Origin: Myxococcales bacterium
GTDB taxonomy: Bacteria > Myxococcota > Polyangia > Polyangiales > Polyangiaceae
DNA length: 64,000 nucleotides
Assembly: GCA_003151595.1 (NCBI GenBank)
Contig: PLXW01000088.1
Span: 24,233 to 88,232 of the forward strand
Direction of reading: 5' to 3'
Program-made: the position numbers and the translations under genes
The notes under the pieces: generated by a model
What the model saw: only the letters and a program-made list of their open reading frames with translations
What the model was told of the DNA's origin: nothing
The model's database searches: none
In this document: positions 7,357 to 15,876 of the stretch, one piece after another
Layout: each line of letters starts with the position of its first letter
How positions within the stretch are numbered: position 1 is the first letter of the stretch

Positions 7357-8991
7357 CTAGCCGCCCGCACGCCAACTGGCCGTGGCCGTCGCCGGACTGT
7401 CGCCGGAAATGAAATGACTGATGACCGGCACGGATCCGGGTTCGACGAGCGCGCGAAGTCGCTCCTCGGCGGCACGATCATCGGTAGTCACGCGCGCGTG
7501 CTGGCGAACGTGCTCACCCCAGTCTTCGGTGATGTAAGTCTCGAGCCAGCGCGAAGGCATACCCGGGTCGCGGTAGAAGGCCCACTCGATGGCGCCGTCG
7601 CGCCGGCGGCGACGCTCTAGCGCGCGGAGCGCGTGCGCGAACTTCACGGTGTGCTCGTTGGGGACGCGGTACTCGATGAGAACGAGGACGGGACCGTCGT
7701 CGTCCTGAGGCTGACAGAGCAGCTTCGGCTTGGGCCAGTGAAGAGACGGCGTGAAGTCCCCCTCGGTCGCCTCGAGCGGGAAGCGGAAGCGCGCGAGCAA
7801 CAGCGCGACCAGAGTCACGGCTCCCGCGAGGAGAGCCGTCCGCGATCCCGTGCGCGACGCGAGCCCACCCCACGTGAGGCTCCCGGCGGCGAGCGCGCCC
7901 TGAAAGACCACGAGGTAGACCGCGAGCACGCGCGTCCGCACCCACGAGGCGGTCGCCATCTGCGCTGCGACGTTCAGGCTGCTGAGCATCGACATCCAAC
8001 CTGCCCCTGCAACGAGCATCGCCCCGGCGGTAGGAACGAGCGTTCGCGAGAAGTAGAGCGCGACCAGCGCAGCGGCGAAGACGAACGCCGCCATCGACAG
8101 CAGCGGATCGGGAGCGATCTTCTCGCGCATCGCGGGAAGAGCCCACGCCGCGAGGAGCGCGCCGATCCCCATGCAACCGAGGAGGACGCCAAACTCGGCA
8201 GACGACAATCCGAGATCGACGCGCGCATAGATCGGCAAGAGCGCCGTGAGGCAGCTCGCAGGAGCGACGACGCATGCGCATCGAACGAGCGCCGAGACGA
8301 GCGCCGGCGAGTGACGGACGTAGCGCATCCCCGCGAACATGCCGCCCAGCCAGCGCTCGGTGGGCATGGTCGAGACGCGCGCCGCGCGTGGTGTCGCCAC
8401 GAGCACCACCGCGACCCAGAGGAACGTGGCGGCGTTGATGGCGAACGTCGCCGCCGGCCCCGCGGCCCCGACCACGAGACCGCCCAGTGCGGGGCCGAGC
8501 GCGCGCGCGAGGTTCACGGAGATGCCGCCGAGCGTGACCGCCGCAGCGAGCAGTCGGCGAGGCACCGACTCCGACGTTAGCGCTTGCCAGATCGGCTCGT
8601 CGACGGCGCTTCCCAGGCCCATCGCGAAGGCGAGCGTCACGAGCAACGTCGGGCTCATCCAGCCGGCGACCGTGAGGATCGCCATCAGCGCCGTGAAGAA
8701 GAAGAGCCAAAGCTGGGTGCCGATCGCGAGCCGACGGCGATCGACGATGTCGGCCAGCGTTCCCGCGGGGAGCGCGAGCAGGAGCATCGCGACGCCGTCG
8801 GCCGCTTGCAGCATCGCCACGTGGAGCGGCGATCGACTGAGGGACGTCATCAACCACCCCTCACCGACCTCGTGCATGAGCGCACCGAAGTTCGAAACCA
8901 GCCCGGCGACCCAGAGCGCGCGGAAACCGCGCTGCGCGAGCGGCGCCCATGCGGAGACCTTCGGGTGAGAGTCTGCCCTCACTTCACTCAT
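7357..8991 (-). CDS. MFS exporter (EntS/MFS_3-like) with C-terminal cytosolic domain
   Basis: ATG at 8991 starts the homologous region. The frame is open further upstream, but that part resembles a histidine kinase fragment. The 544-residue protein has about twelve hydrophobic helices up to residue ~415, with the MFS loop GTLADIVDRRR, and resembles the EntS-type family of small-molecule exporters. The last ~120 residues are soluble. They contain the pattern found in many MFS_3 members (RRRRDGAIEWAFYRDPG, then LETYITEDWGEHVRQHARVT), an antibiotic-monooxygenase-like ferredoxin fold. Substrate unknown. No ribosome site is clear at this start. Confidence 0.8.
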   Translation of the reverse strand: MSEVRADSHPKVSAWAPLAQRGFRALWVAGLVSNFGALMHEVGEGWLMTSLSRSPLHVAMLQAADGVAMLLLALPAGTLADIVDRRRLAIGTQLWLFFFTALMAILTVAGWMSPTLLVTLAFAMGLGSAVDEPIWQALTSESVPRRLLAAAVTLGGISVNLARALGPALGGLVVGAAGPAATFAINAATFLWVAVVLVATPRAARVSTMPTERWLGGMFAGMRYVRHSPALVSALVRCACVVAPASCLTALLPIYARVDLGLSSAEFGVLLGCMGIGALLAAWALPAMREKIAPDPLLSMAAFVFAAALVALYFSRTLVPTAGAMLVAGAGWMSMLSSLNVAAQMATASWVRTRVLAVYLVVFQGALAAGSLTWGGLASRTGSRTALLAGAVTLVALLLARFRFPLEATEGDFTPSLHWPKPKLLCQPQDDDGPVLVLIEYRVPNEHTVKFAHALRALERRRRRDGAIEWAFYRDPGMPSRWLETYITEDWGEHVRQHARVTTDDRAAEERLRALVEPGSVPVISHFISGDSPATATASWRAGG

Positions 8992-9027
8992 CGGGAGTGG
9001 GAGCGTACACGCGCTCGCGGACGATGT

Positions 9028-9117
9028 GCCCTGGCCGAGTCGCTGAAAGACACCGAAGAGCTTCGGGGTAAATGCCTTGTCGAAGCCCGCGCCGTTCTCG
9101 CGGATGAAATAAGTGGT
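9028..9117 (-). pseudogene. Histidine kinase HATPase fragment, minus strand
   Basis: In frame with, but upstream of, the MFS start the minus strand encodes TTYFIRENGAGFDKAF followed by KLFGVFQRLG. This is the G1/F-box region of a phytochrome-type histidine kinase ATPase domain (usual form YFVRDNGAGFD...LFxxFQRLH). Only ~30 residues are left: the N box is missing upstream and the G2 box is missing downstream. It is a relic, not a functional kinase. Confidence 0.6.
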
Positions 9118-9523
9118 CTGCCTCGATCGTCGAGCCGAGCAGCGCGCCGTCCCCCGGCGACTCATGCAGGTGTTCTCGAATCTGATCGACAACGCGCTCA
9201 AACACACGAAGCCGCACGGCCGTGTGAGCGTCGCCGCCGACGTGCTGGCCGACGCCGTACGCTTCTCCGTGACCGATACAGCCTCGGGGATCGACTCCGG
9301 CGACCTACCGCACGTCTTCGAGCGCTTTCGCCGAGGAGCTCGTGTCGATCGACCGGGTATGGGGCTCGGGCTCTACATCGTGAGAGGGATCGTCGAGGCG
9401 CACGGAAGCCGCATCGTCGTCGAGACCAAGGTGGGCATCGGCACCACCTTCTCGTTCGTGCTCCCGGTGGCTCGCGACTCCGAAGCCGTCGGCGCAGCCG
9501 CTCGGGTGGTGTCCTCCGCCTGA
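9113..9523 (+). pseudogene. Histidine kinase C-terminal ATPase remnant, plus strand
   Basis: The plus strand encodes a C-terminal histidine kinase piece of ~125 residues: N box QVFSNLIDNALKHT, G1 VTDTASGIDSGD (the usual DTG changed to DTA), F box FERF, G2 GMGLGLYIV and a final GTTFSFVLPVA strand. No dimerisation/His domain or sensor region precedes it, and a TAA stands just before the first possible GTG at 9113. It abuts the opposite-strand kinase relic at 9028-9117, so a rearrangement or deletion has joined parts of two kinases. Expression as a stand-alone ATPase domain is possible but unlikely. Confidence 0.65.
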
Positions 9524-9756
9524 CCCGAAGCGTTGCCGTGCTGGTCACCGCTTCGACCAGATCGCGCGCAAGGTGCGCGTGCCATTTCGCGCACATCACG
9601 GCGAACGCTCGTCGTCTGAATCTTGCTTCGATCCGGAGCGCGATGCGACCCCATGAGTTTCCCGCCCATGCCTTTCCTGATCGTGAGCCCGAAACTCGGC
9701 GCGACTTCGCGGGACCGAGCGATTCGTCGCCACCGTCGACCTTGACGCGAGCGCCG

Positions 9757-10152
9757 ATGGCGAGCGCCACGTACAGCATCGTCCCCGGGAGGAGCCCGTA
9801 CGAGTCCGGCGTCGCGTGCATCGAGATCGCGTCGGCACCGCCGGTGCGCGCCGTGGACGCGCACGATGACTCGAACGGGTGGCGCGTCGATCGAATGCTC
9901 GCGAGGCTCACGCGTCTCTCGCACTACGAGCTGCTGGAGATCGACGAGACCGCCGATGCCCATGGCGTGAGCGCGCGCTACCTCGCCGTCGTCGACGAGC
10001 TCTACGCATGGCGCTCTTCGGCCAGCCCGGTGCTTCGTCGCAAGATCGACATCCTCGCGGACGCCTACGCCGAGGCGTACGAGGCGCTGGCGACGACGAC
10101 GAAGCGAAGCGCCTACGATGCGAAGCTTCGCGAGGCGCGCGAGCGTCGCTGA
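9757..10152 (+). CDS. J-domain-like protein, start uncertain
   Basis: The C-terminal ~80 residues read LSHYELLEIDETADAHGVSARYLAVVDEL, later LADAYAEAYEALATTTKRSAYD, which is the helix pattern of a DnaJ-type domain ('hYelLeid..a....' to 'aYevL.d...R..YD'). The HPD tripeptide between helices II and III, needed to stimulate DnaK, is not seen, so this is a degenerate J domain of the kind common in myxobacterial regulatory proteins. Starts at 9757 (131 residues) or 9895 (85 residues) are possible; neither has a good ribosome site. The 230 bases before 9757 hold nothing I can support. Confidence 0.5.
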   Translation: MASATYSIVPGRSPYESGVACIEIASAPPVRAVDAHDDSNGWRVDRMLARLTRLSHYELLEIDETADAHGVSARYLAVVDELYAWRSSASPVLRRKIDILADAYAEAYEALATTTKRSAYDAKLREARERR

Positions 10153-10168
10153 TCGACGCTCGATCCGA

Positions 10169-10546
10169 TCACGGGGGACACTTCCCTGCGTCGAGGTTGC
10201 GACACGCGGGCGGGCCGGCTTGCTTCGAGCAGCAGACCTCGGTCGCCGTGCACGCAGCGCACGCCGGAGCCGTGCAATCCATCGCGCAGTTTGGCCCGAG
10301 GCAAGGGACGCCGCTCGCGCAGCACGTGCCCCCACTCGGCGGGCAGCGCGGACAGCTCACGCCGACGCACGAACCTGCGTCCGAGCCAGCGTCCGCTCCG
10401 GCGTCCGCACCCGCATCCGACGCGGCCTGCGCGTCGCCGGCATCGACGCCTTCGCCCGTCGATGCGTCCACGACGTAGAGATCGGGTACGGCATCGCAAC
10501 CGACGGCGAGCGAGGCGCACGCCAACAAGGCGTAGCGGAGGATCAC
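10169..10546 (-). CDS. Small Cys-rich lipoprotein
   Basis: The GTG start at 10546 overlaps the TGA of the TPR/PEGA gene (GTGA), which implies translational coupling. The 125-residue product has a short signal ending in LAVGC, a repeated DAGADAGSDAG linker, and a C-terminal half with about twelve cysteines in short CxxC-like groups (CPRCPP, CCASG, CCSKQ). Such small surface lipoproteins are abundant in Polyangia and their functions are unknown. Coupling to the envelope PEGA/TPR protein suggests a shared envelope role. Confidence 0.65.
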   Translation of the reverse strand: MILRYALLACASLAVGCDAVPDLYVVDASTGEGVDAGDAQAASDAGADAGADAGSDAGSCVGVSCPRCPPSGGTCCASGVPCLGPNCAMDCTAPACAACTATEVCCSKQAGPPACRNLDAGKCPP

Positions 10547-11544
10547 AGCACCCCCCGCAGCGCGAAGCCCGCGCCGGTCGGCCCCGCGGTCGGCACGATC
10601 GAGATCGCAGGCGCGTGCTTCGACGCGCTGAGGACGAAGTAGACGCCGGCCCCTACGGCGACGACGCCGGCAGCACCGAGCCCGAAGCCGAGAGGGCCCT
10701 CGATCCGCGCACGACTCGTCGCCGACAGCGCATCGCCGTCGATCGCTCCGACGCAGCCGCCGCCGGGACAGTCGCGGTTCGCGGTGCGGATATCGCTCTC
10801 GCGCAGGACGAAGCTCGCGACGGACCCGGCCACGAGCGCGCTCCCCGCAGCGATGCCGATCCATCCCAAGGTGCGGGTCGAGCCCCGGTCTGCGCTCGGT
10901 TTCGCTTCGTCGGCGATCGGAGGCGGCGGAGAAGGAGGCACCGCGACGGGCGGATCCAGCGGCACCGTGAGCGAGATGCGTCCCCCTTCGGGGAGAAAGA
11001 GCTCGGTCTGAAAGGGGGTCGCGCCGGCGCTCGTGGCCGCGACGCGGTGACTCCCCGGACTGAGGACGATGTCGCCGGCGTGCGAGATGTTCCCGTCGAC
11101 GCGAACCTCGGAGTCGCGCGGCGCGTGCGGCGAGAGCGTGAGAATGAGGTGAGCGACCCGCCTGGAGAGCGCGCCGATGCGATCGCGCGATGCCGACGCG
11201 ACGTCCGCGGCCGAGGGATCGCCTTCGCTCAGGCGAACGGCGGCGTCGTACGCGCTCAGCGCTTCGGGCAGACGACCGAGCTCCTCGAGGCACATGCCGA
11301 TCCGGTACTCCACGGGCGCCGCGTCTCGCACGTCGCGCGCGCGACGAAAGCCGTCGAGGGCCGCCTCGAAGCGCTGCTCTTTCTGATCTCGGAGCGCCTC
11401 GGCGAACGACTTCCGGGCGGTCGCCAGCTCGGCCTCGGTGCGCGGCTGGGCCGGCGAGGGCGCCTGAGCGCGCGACGGCGAGGAGGCGACGCCGATAGCG
11501 GTGAGCCAAGCGGCCGCGAGCAGCCACTTACCGGGGCGAACCAT
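10543..11544 (-). CDS. TPR and PEGA-like envelope protein
   Basis: The 333-residue protein begins with a signal peptide (cleavage near SRAQA). TPR-like helices follow (about residues 30-120: ARKSFAEALRDQKEQRFEAALDGFRRARDV, then YRIGMCLEELGRLPEALSAYDAAV). Next is a PEGA-like beta domain (VRVDGNISHAGDIVLSPGSHRVAATSAG), a Pro-rich linker, and two hydrophobic segments near the C-terminus (TLGWIGIAAGSALVAGSVASF and GLGAAGVVAVGAGVYFVL). This architecture is common next to Ser/Thr kinases in Myxococcota, as here. It probably spans or anchors to the inner membrane with the PEGA domain outside. Confidence 0.75.
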   Translation of the reverse strand: MVRPGKWLLAAAWLTAIGVASSPSRAQAPSPAQPRTEAELATARKSFAEALRDQKEQRFEAALDGFRRARDVRDAAPVEYRIGMCLEELGRLPEALSAYDAAVRLSEGDPSAADVASASRDRIGALSRRVAHLILTLSPHAPRDSEVRVDGNISHAGDIVLSPGSHRVAATSAGATPFQTELFLPEGGRISLTVPLDPPVAVPPSPPPPIADEAKPSADRGSTRTLGWIGIAAGSALVAGSVASFVLRESDIRTANRDCPGGGCVGAIDGDALSATSRARIEGPLGFGLGAAGVVAVGAGVYFVLSASKHAPAISIVPTAGPTGAGFALRGVL

Positions 11545-11623
11545 CGAGAGAAGCCTACGGTCAGCACCGCACCGAAGAAAGAGGACGTCTCGTCGGGCAC
11601 GGGTTCTTGCGTAGGATGACGCG

Positions 11624-13000
11624 ATGGTCGATCCCGAGAACCGCGGCGGGACGGAGCTCAACACGAAGCTCCCGGTACATCCGGTCGGCGCCATCCCGCG
11701 CTTGATGGGGATCTCCGGACCGGGCACGGGGCGAGCTCTCGCGATGTCGAGCGTGCTCGCTACCGTCGGGAGGCACCCGAGCAACGATCTCGTCCTCGAC
11801 GACCCGCGCGTGAGCGGAGTGCACCTCGAGCTTCGGCGCGTCGGCTCGTGCGTGCACATCCGCGACGCCGGGACGACCAACGGCACCTGGATCGGACCGC
11901 ATCGCGTGACGGAGATCGAGCTCGCGGCGGGAGGCGAGCTGACGATCGGCAGCACTGTGCTGCGACTCGACATCGACACCGCGGCGACGGCAGCCGCCAC
12001 GAGCGAGCAGGATTTTTTCGGCGAGCTCGTCGGAGTCTCGACCGTGATGCACGAGCTGTTCGCGACGCTCGAACGCATCGCCGGAAAGAATTTGAGCGTG
12101 CTCCTCCAAGGGGAGACCGGGACGGGCAAAGAGGAAGCGGCGCGCGCGATCCACGCGAGGTCTCCTCGAGCCGACGGCCCCTTCGTCGTCGTCGACGCGA
12201 CGTCGCTTCCGGAGACGCTCGCCGAGTCGCTCCTCTTTGGTCACGAGCAGGGCGCGTTCACGGGAGCCACGCGTCGTGAAGTCGGTCTCTTCGAGGCCGC
12301 CAACGGCGGCACGGTGTTCCTCGACGAGATCGGCGAGCTGCCTGGGCCCATCCAGGCGAAGTTCCTGCGTGTGCTCGAACGGCACGAGGTGACGCGCGTC
12401 GGCAGCAGCGAGCCGCTGACGATCGACGTCCGCATCGTCGCCGCCACGCACCGCGACCTGCGTCACGAGATCGAAGCCGGCCGGTTCCGCGAGGATCTCT
12501 TCTTCCGCTTGGCGCAGGTGCAGGTGCTCCTCGCTCCGCTGCGCGATCGGCCGGAGGACATCCCCGCGCTCTGCCAGCGACTCCTCGCGCGCCTGGCCCG
12601 CGATTCGGACGCTCCACTGTTCATCGAAGCCTCGGCGCTCTCGCATCTGCAAGCGCAGCCGTGGCCCGGCAACGTTCGCGAGCTGCGCAACGTGCTCGCT
12701 CGCGCCGCGGCGCTGGCGAGCGACGGGGTCATCCGGCGAGAAGAGGTCGCGGGTGAAGGCTTCGGGTTCCGAGGCACGCGCGGCGAGCGCACCGCGCTCG
12801 ACCTGTCGGGTGAGTTCACGCCGGCCAAGGATCAGGCGATCGAGCGCTTCGAGTCGGCGTATCTGGCGGCGCTCATGAAGCGGTGCCAAGGGAACCTCTC
12901 GCACGCCGCCCGTGAAGCGGGGCTGGCGCGGCACTACCTGCGCGAGCTGCTTAAGAAGCGCGGGCTCTACGGTGTGGCGTGGAGCGGGCCCGACGAGTAG
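11624..13000 (+). CDS. FHA-domain sigma-54-dependent transcriptional activator
   Basis: The 458-residue protein has an N-terminal FHA domain (about 25-118: VGRHPSNDLVLDDPRVSGVHLEL, then TTNGTWIG), a sigma-54 AAA+ domain (about 131-365) with Walker A GETGTGKE at 163-170, GAFTGA at 210-215 for sigma-54 contact and Walker B VFLDEIGE at 231-238, and a C-terminal Fis-type helix-turn-helix. The FHA domain should bind a phosphothreonine, and a Ser/Thr kinase gene converges three bases away. The inference is that the kinase's phosphorylation state controls enhancer-dependent transcription. The divergent TPR/PEGA operon, 79 bases off, is a candidate target. Confidence 0.92.
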   Translation: MVDPENRGGTELNTKLPVHPVGAIPRLMGISGPGTGRALAMSSVLATVGRHPSNDLVLDDPRVSGVHLELRRVGSCVHIRDAGTTNGTWIGPHRVTEIELAAGGELTIGSTVLRLDIDTAATAAATSEQDFFGELVGVSTVMHELFATLERIAGKNLSVLLQGETGTGKEEAARAIHARSPRADGPFVVVDATSLPETLAESLLFGHEQGAFTGATRREVGLFEAANGGTVFLDEIGELPGPIQAKFLRVLERHEVTRVGSSEPLTIDVRIVAATHRDLRHEIEAGRFREDLFFRLAQVQVLLAPLRDRPEDIPALCQRLLARLARDSDAPLFIEASALSHLQAQPWPGNVRELRNVLARAAALASDGVIRREEVAGEGFGFRGTRGERTALDLSGEFTPAKDQAIERFESAYLAALMKRCQGNLSHAAREAGLARHYLRELLKKRGLYGVAWSGPDE

Positions 13001-13003
13001 CGG

Positions 13004-14296
13004 TCAGTAGCCTGGCGTCGTCGCGATCGGCTTGGGGCGCGTGTGAGGTGGAGCGACTCGGTGCGCGGGCTTCGGCGGCGTCGGTGCGGGCGAGGGCTCG
13101 GTCGACGCGATCTTGGGGACCGCGGGCGCGGGGATCGTCACGCTCGCAGGCGCGGAGGGGGGCGTGAGCGAGCTCGACTCGGCGCTCACGGCCGCAGTCC
13201 CGGCGGGCACGACGGCCTCGCGCCCCTCCGGCGTTCGGAGCAGCGACGCCGTCAGCGCAGCCGCGCATGCGGCAGCCACCAGCGCCACGACCCAGGTCGT
13301 CCACGGCGATCGTTTTCGCGCGACGCGCCCCTCGACCGACTGCCCCTCGATCGTCGCCGTGCCGATCGTCGGCTGTTCGCTGGCCGCGTCCATCTCGGCG
13401 CGCGACAGCGGCGCACGACGGAGCAGCGACGCGAGAGACGCTTCCGTCTCTCCCACCGCGAGTCGCAGCGCCTCGGCCAGCCCGGCGGCATTGGCGTGTC
13501 GCTCGTAGGCGCGCTTGCTGAGCGCACGCCGGATCTCGAGCCAGACGCGCGGCTCGATCTGCGGATCGGGGTCGACCTGCACCTCGAGCACCGCCGCGAG
13601 CGACGCCGACGGCGAGCCCGCGTCGAACGGGCACACACCGGTGATGGCCTCGTAGACCACGACGGCCAGGCTGAACAGATCGGCGCGACCGTCGAGCGGC
13701 TGTCCGCGGATCTGCTCGGGCGCCATGTAGCGCGGCGTTCCGAGCACGCGCCCGTCGAGCGTGTGCACGCCGGCCGCGGGGAGCTTCGCGATTCCGAAGT
13801 CGACGAGCTTGGGCGTGATCTGTCCATCGGGGTCGACGGCCAGGAAGATGTTGGCCGGCGTGACGTCGCGGTGGACGATCCCCTCGGCGTGCGCGTGGTC
13901 GAGCCCCGACAGGATGGGGGACGCGATCGCGATCATCTCCTTCGTGCTCAATCGTCCGCGCGTCTTCAGGTGCTGCGCGAGCGACTCGCCGCGGAGGAGC
14001 TCCATCACGAGGACGAGCGATCCGTCGGCGTCCTCCACGAGATCGAAGATGCGCACCACGTTGCGATGGGCGACCGTGGACCCGAGCTTGGCTTCGGTGC
14101 GAAAGCGCACGTCGCGATCGTCGCCGTGCTTGCGGCGCGAGATCTTCACGGCGACCTCGGCGCCCGTGGTGTCGTTGCGGGCGCGCCAGACCTCTCCCAT
14201 CCCGCCCACGGCGATGCGGCGCACGAGGAGATATTTGCCGCCGACGCGTACGCCCGCTTCGAGTTGACGCGAGGGCTCGGGACGCGGAGCAGACAT
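13004..14296 (-). CDS. Membrane Ser/Thr protein kinase
   Basis: ATG at 14296 gives 430 residues; an upstream GTG at 14386 would add 30. The kinase domain spans about 20-290: glycine loop AVGGMGEVW, Lys51, HRD at 142-144, DFG at 166-168 and GTPRYMAPEQ. The catalytic-loop Lys of HRDxKPxN is Thr146 here, a variation seen in other myxobacterial kinases. A transmembrane helix lies near 332-353, followed by a Pro/Ala-rich periplasmic tail. Its stop is three bases from that of the FHA/sigma-54 activator, whose FHA domain is a plausible reader of its phosphorylation. Confidence 0.9.
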   Translation of the reverse strand: MSAPRPEPSRQLEAGVRVGGKYLLVRRIAVGGMGEVWRARNDTTGAEVAVKISRRKHGDDRDVRFRTEAKLGSTVAHRNVVRIFDLVEDADGSLVLVMELLRGESLAQHLKTRGRLSTKEMIAIASPILSGLDHAHAEGIVHRDVTPANIFLAVDPDGQITPKLVDFGIAKLPAAGVHTLDGRVLGTPRYMAPEQIRGQPLDGRADLFSLAVVVYEAITGVCPFDAGSPSASLAAVLEVQVDPDPQIEPRVWLEIRRALSKRAYERHANAAGLAEALRLAVGETEASLASLLRRAPLSRAEMDAASEQPTIGTATIEGQSVEGRVARKRSPWTTWVVALVAAACAAALTASLLRTPEGREAVVPAGTAAVSAESSSLTPPSAPASVTIPAPAVPKIASTEPSPAPTPPKPAHRVAPPHTRPKPIATTPGY

Positions 14297-14546
14297 CCAG
14301 CGGGAATAGTCCCACGATGGAGCCTTCGTGTCCGGCCGGTCCGCGATCTGCGGCCCAACGGTCTCACCAGGGGGGTCGCGCTTCACCAGGAATCAGGGGT
14401 GACCGGCGCGCATGTCCAATCGGGGTGCTGCGCGAGAGATCGCATGGAACAGTCCGCGGTCGCCCGTGTGACCACGCCCCCCCCGCCAGGGCGCACGCTC
14501 GACGGCACTGGCGTTGCTGTAGGGACCAGCAACTGGAGGTCGACCC
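14297..14546. other. Divergent intergenic region
   Basis: These 250 bases separate the kinase (minus) from a surface lipoprotein gene (plus) and must hold both promoters. A GGAGGT ribosome site lies at 14536-14541, six bases before the lipoprotein ATG. No clear operator or hairpin was found by eye. Confidence 0.4.
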
Positions 14547-15791
14547 ATGCGCGCGTTGCTCGTCTCGTCTCTGCCTTTCTCTGTGATTGGCGCTGTGATT
14601 GGTCCGCTCGCTCTGCTCGCGTGCTCGAGCGCGGCGCCGGTGACGCCTTCGCAGGGCGTCTCCTCGACGGCGTGGACCTGCGGGACCCAGAACGTTCCAA
14701 ACGGCGCGAGCATCTCGTGCACGTCGGCGAGCGCGCTCGCGACGCCTGATGTCTATGTCTGCGTCCCAGGAACCACGGACTCGCCATGCCCTCCGGCGGA
14801 CGTCGATGCAGGTGCAGGATGCACGGATCCGACGGGAGCGACGTGCGACGGCGGCTACACGTTCGACGACGACGGCGGGCCGGTCGGACAGGGGGGAGCG
14901 GACGCGGGAACGCCCCCGAGCGGTGGTGGATATTCGTGCGACGACGATGCGGGGACGCCAACCGGAGCCGGCGCGGGAAGTGGGCACGGGAACGGAAACG
15001 GCGGCGCGAACGGCAACGGGGGAAACCCGCACGATGACGCGGGATCGGCCGGAGCGAGCTGTGGCTCGAGCAGCGGCGGCTCGAGCGGCGGCGGTGGCTA
15101 CACGTCCGGAGGTGAGGACGCGGGTTCTCCAGGCTGGAACTGCCAGAACGGCGGCGACGCCGGCGTCACCTGCTCGCAGCCGCCGTCATGCCAGCCGGGC
15201 TCGCACGCCAGCGCGTGCGGCGCATGCGTTCCCAATTCGTGCAGCGACGACTGCGTGCCCCCCTCCTCCGGCGGTTGCTGGGTCACGGGCGGCGGCTGGA
15301 TCACGGATGCGGACGGCACCGACAGCTTCGGCGGCAACGCGATGCCGATGAAGGCAGGCGACGTGCGCGGTGAATGGGAGGACGTCGATCACGCCACCGG
15401 GAACAAGGGGCACGGCGCGGCGCAGTACATCTACTGCCGGCACGTCGATGAGCCGGGGCCTGGGCAGCCGAGCGGCCCGTCTCACCACTTCGACATCAAC
15501 CAAGTCTACTTCGGAGGGCCGGCGCGGTGGTTCACGGGAGGCACGTGGAGCGATGGATACTGGTTCGACGTGATGGCCGAAGATCACGGCGAGGGGAAAG
15601 GAGCGAACGCTGGCGGTCCGGACTACTACCACTTCACCATCCGGCAGATCGCCGGCAACGGCGTCAGCGGAGCCGTCGTCTACGACACGGAGAACAATAT
15701 GAGCGGTGGCAACATCCAGATTCACCCGCCGAACAACGGTCACCCCTATGCGGCGTCGGCGCTGCCGCCGTGGGTAGCGCTTCAGCCCTGA
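14547..15791 (+). CDS. Surface lipoprotein with Gly/Asp-rich linker and C-terminal beta domain
   Basis: A GGAGGT site precedes the ATG. The 414-residue product starts with a lipoprotein signal (GPLALLAC), then ~230 residues rich in Gly, Asp, Ser and Cys with short DAG and GNGNGG repeats. The last ~150 residues form a defined domain opening with CWVTGGGWITDADGTDSFGGNAM and ending in a YHFTIRQIAGNGVSGAVVYDT strand region. This C-terminal part resembles the beta-rich surface-protein domain sometimes labelled post-COAP-1, an identification from memory of the GGGWI...SFGGN pattern only. Function unknown; outer-surface location likely. Confidence 0.75.
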   Translation: MRALLVSSLPFSVIGAVIGPLALLACSSAAPVTPSQGVSSTAWTCGTQNVPNGASISCTSASALATPDVYVCVPGTTDSPCPPADVDAGAGCTDPTGATCDGGYTFDDDGGPVGQGGADAGTPPSGGGYSCDDDAGTPTGAGAGSGHGNGNGGANGNGGNPHDDAGSAGASCGSSSGGSSGGGGYTSGGEDAGSPGWNCQNGGDAGVTCSQPPSCQPGSHASACGACVPNSCSDDCVPPSSGGCWVTGGGWITDADGTDSFGGNAMPMKAGDVRGEWEDVDHATGNKGHGAAQYIYCRHVDEPGPGQPSGPSHHFDINQVYFGGPARWFTGGTWSDGYWFDVMAEDHGEGKGANAGGPDYYHFTIRQIAGNGVSGAVVYDTENNMSGGNIQIHPPNNGHPYAASALPPWVALQP

Positions 15792-15876
15792 GGGCGACGA
15801 TCGGTCGAAGGGACGGCGACGCACATCGCAAGCTACGGCTTGTCGTCGTCGTCCCCGGGCGCCAAGCTTCGCGGCT

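Noticed and set aside
9198..9911. Minus-strand frame with ISMHATPDSYGLLPGTMLYVALAIGARV
   Set aside because: Briefly looks protein-like but has no recognised family, runs into Arg-rich sequence and overlaps the histidine kinase remnant; not supported as a gene.
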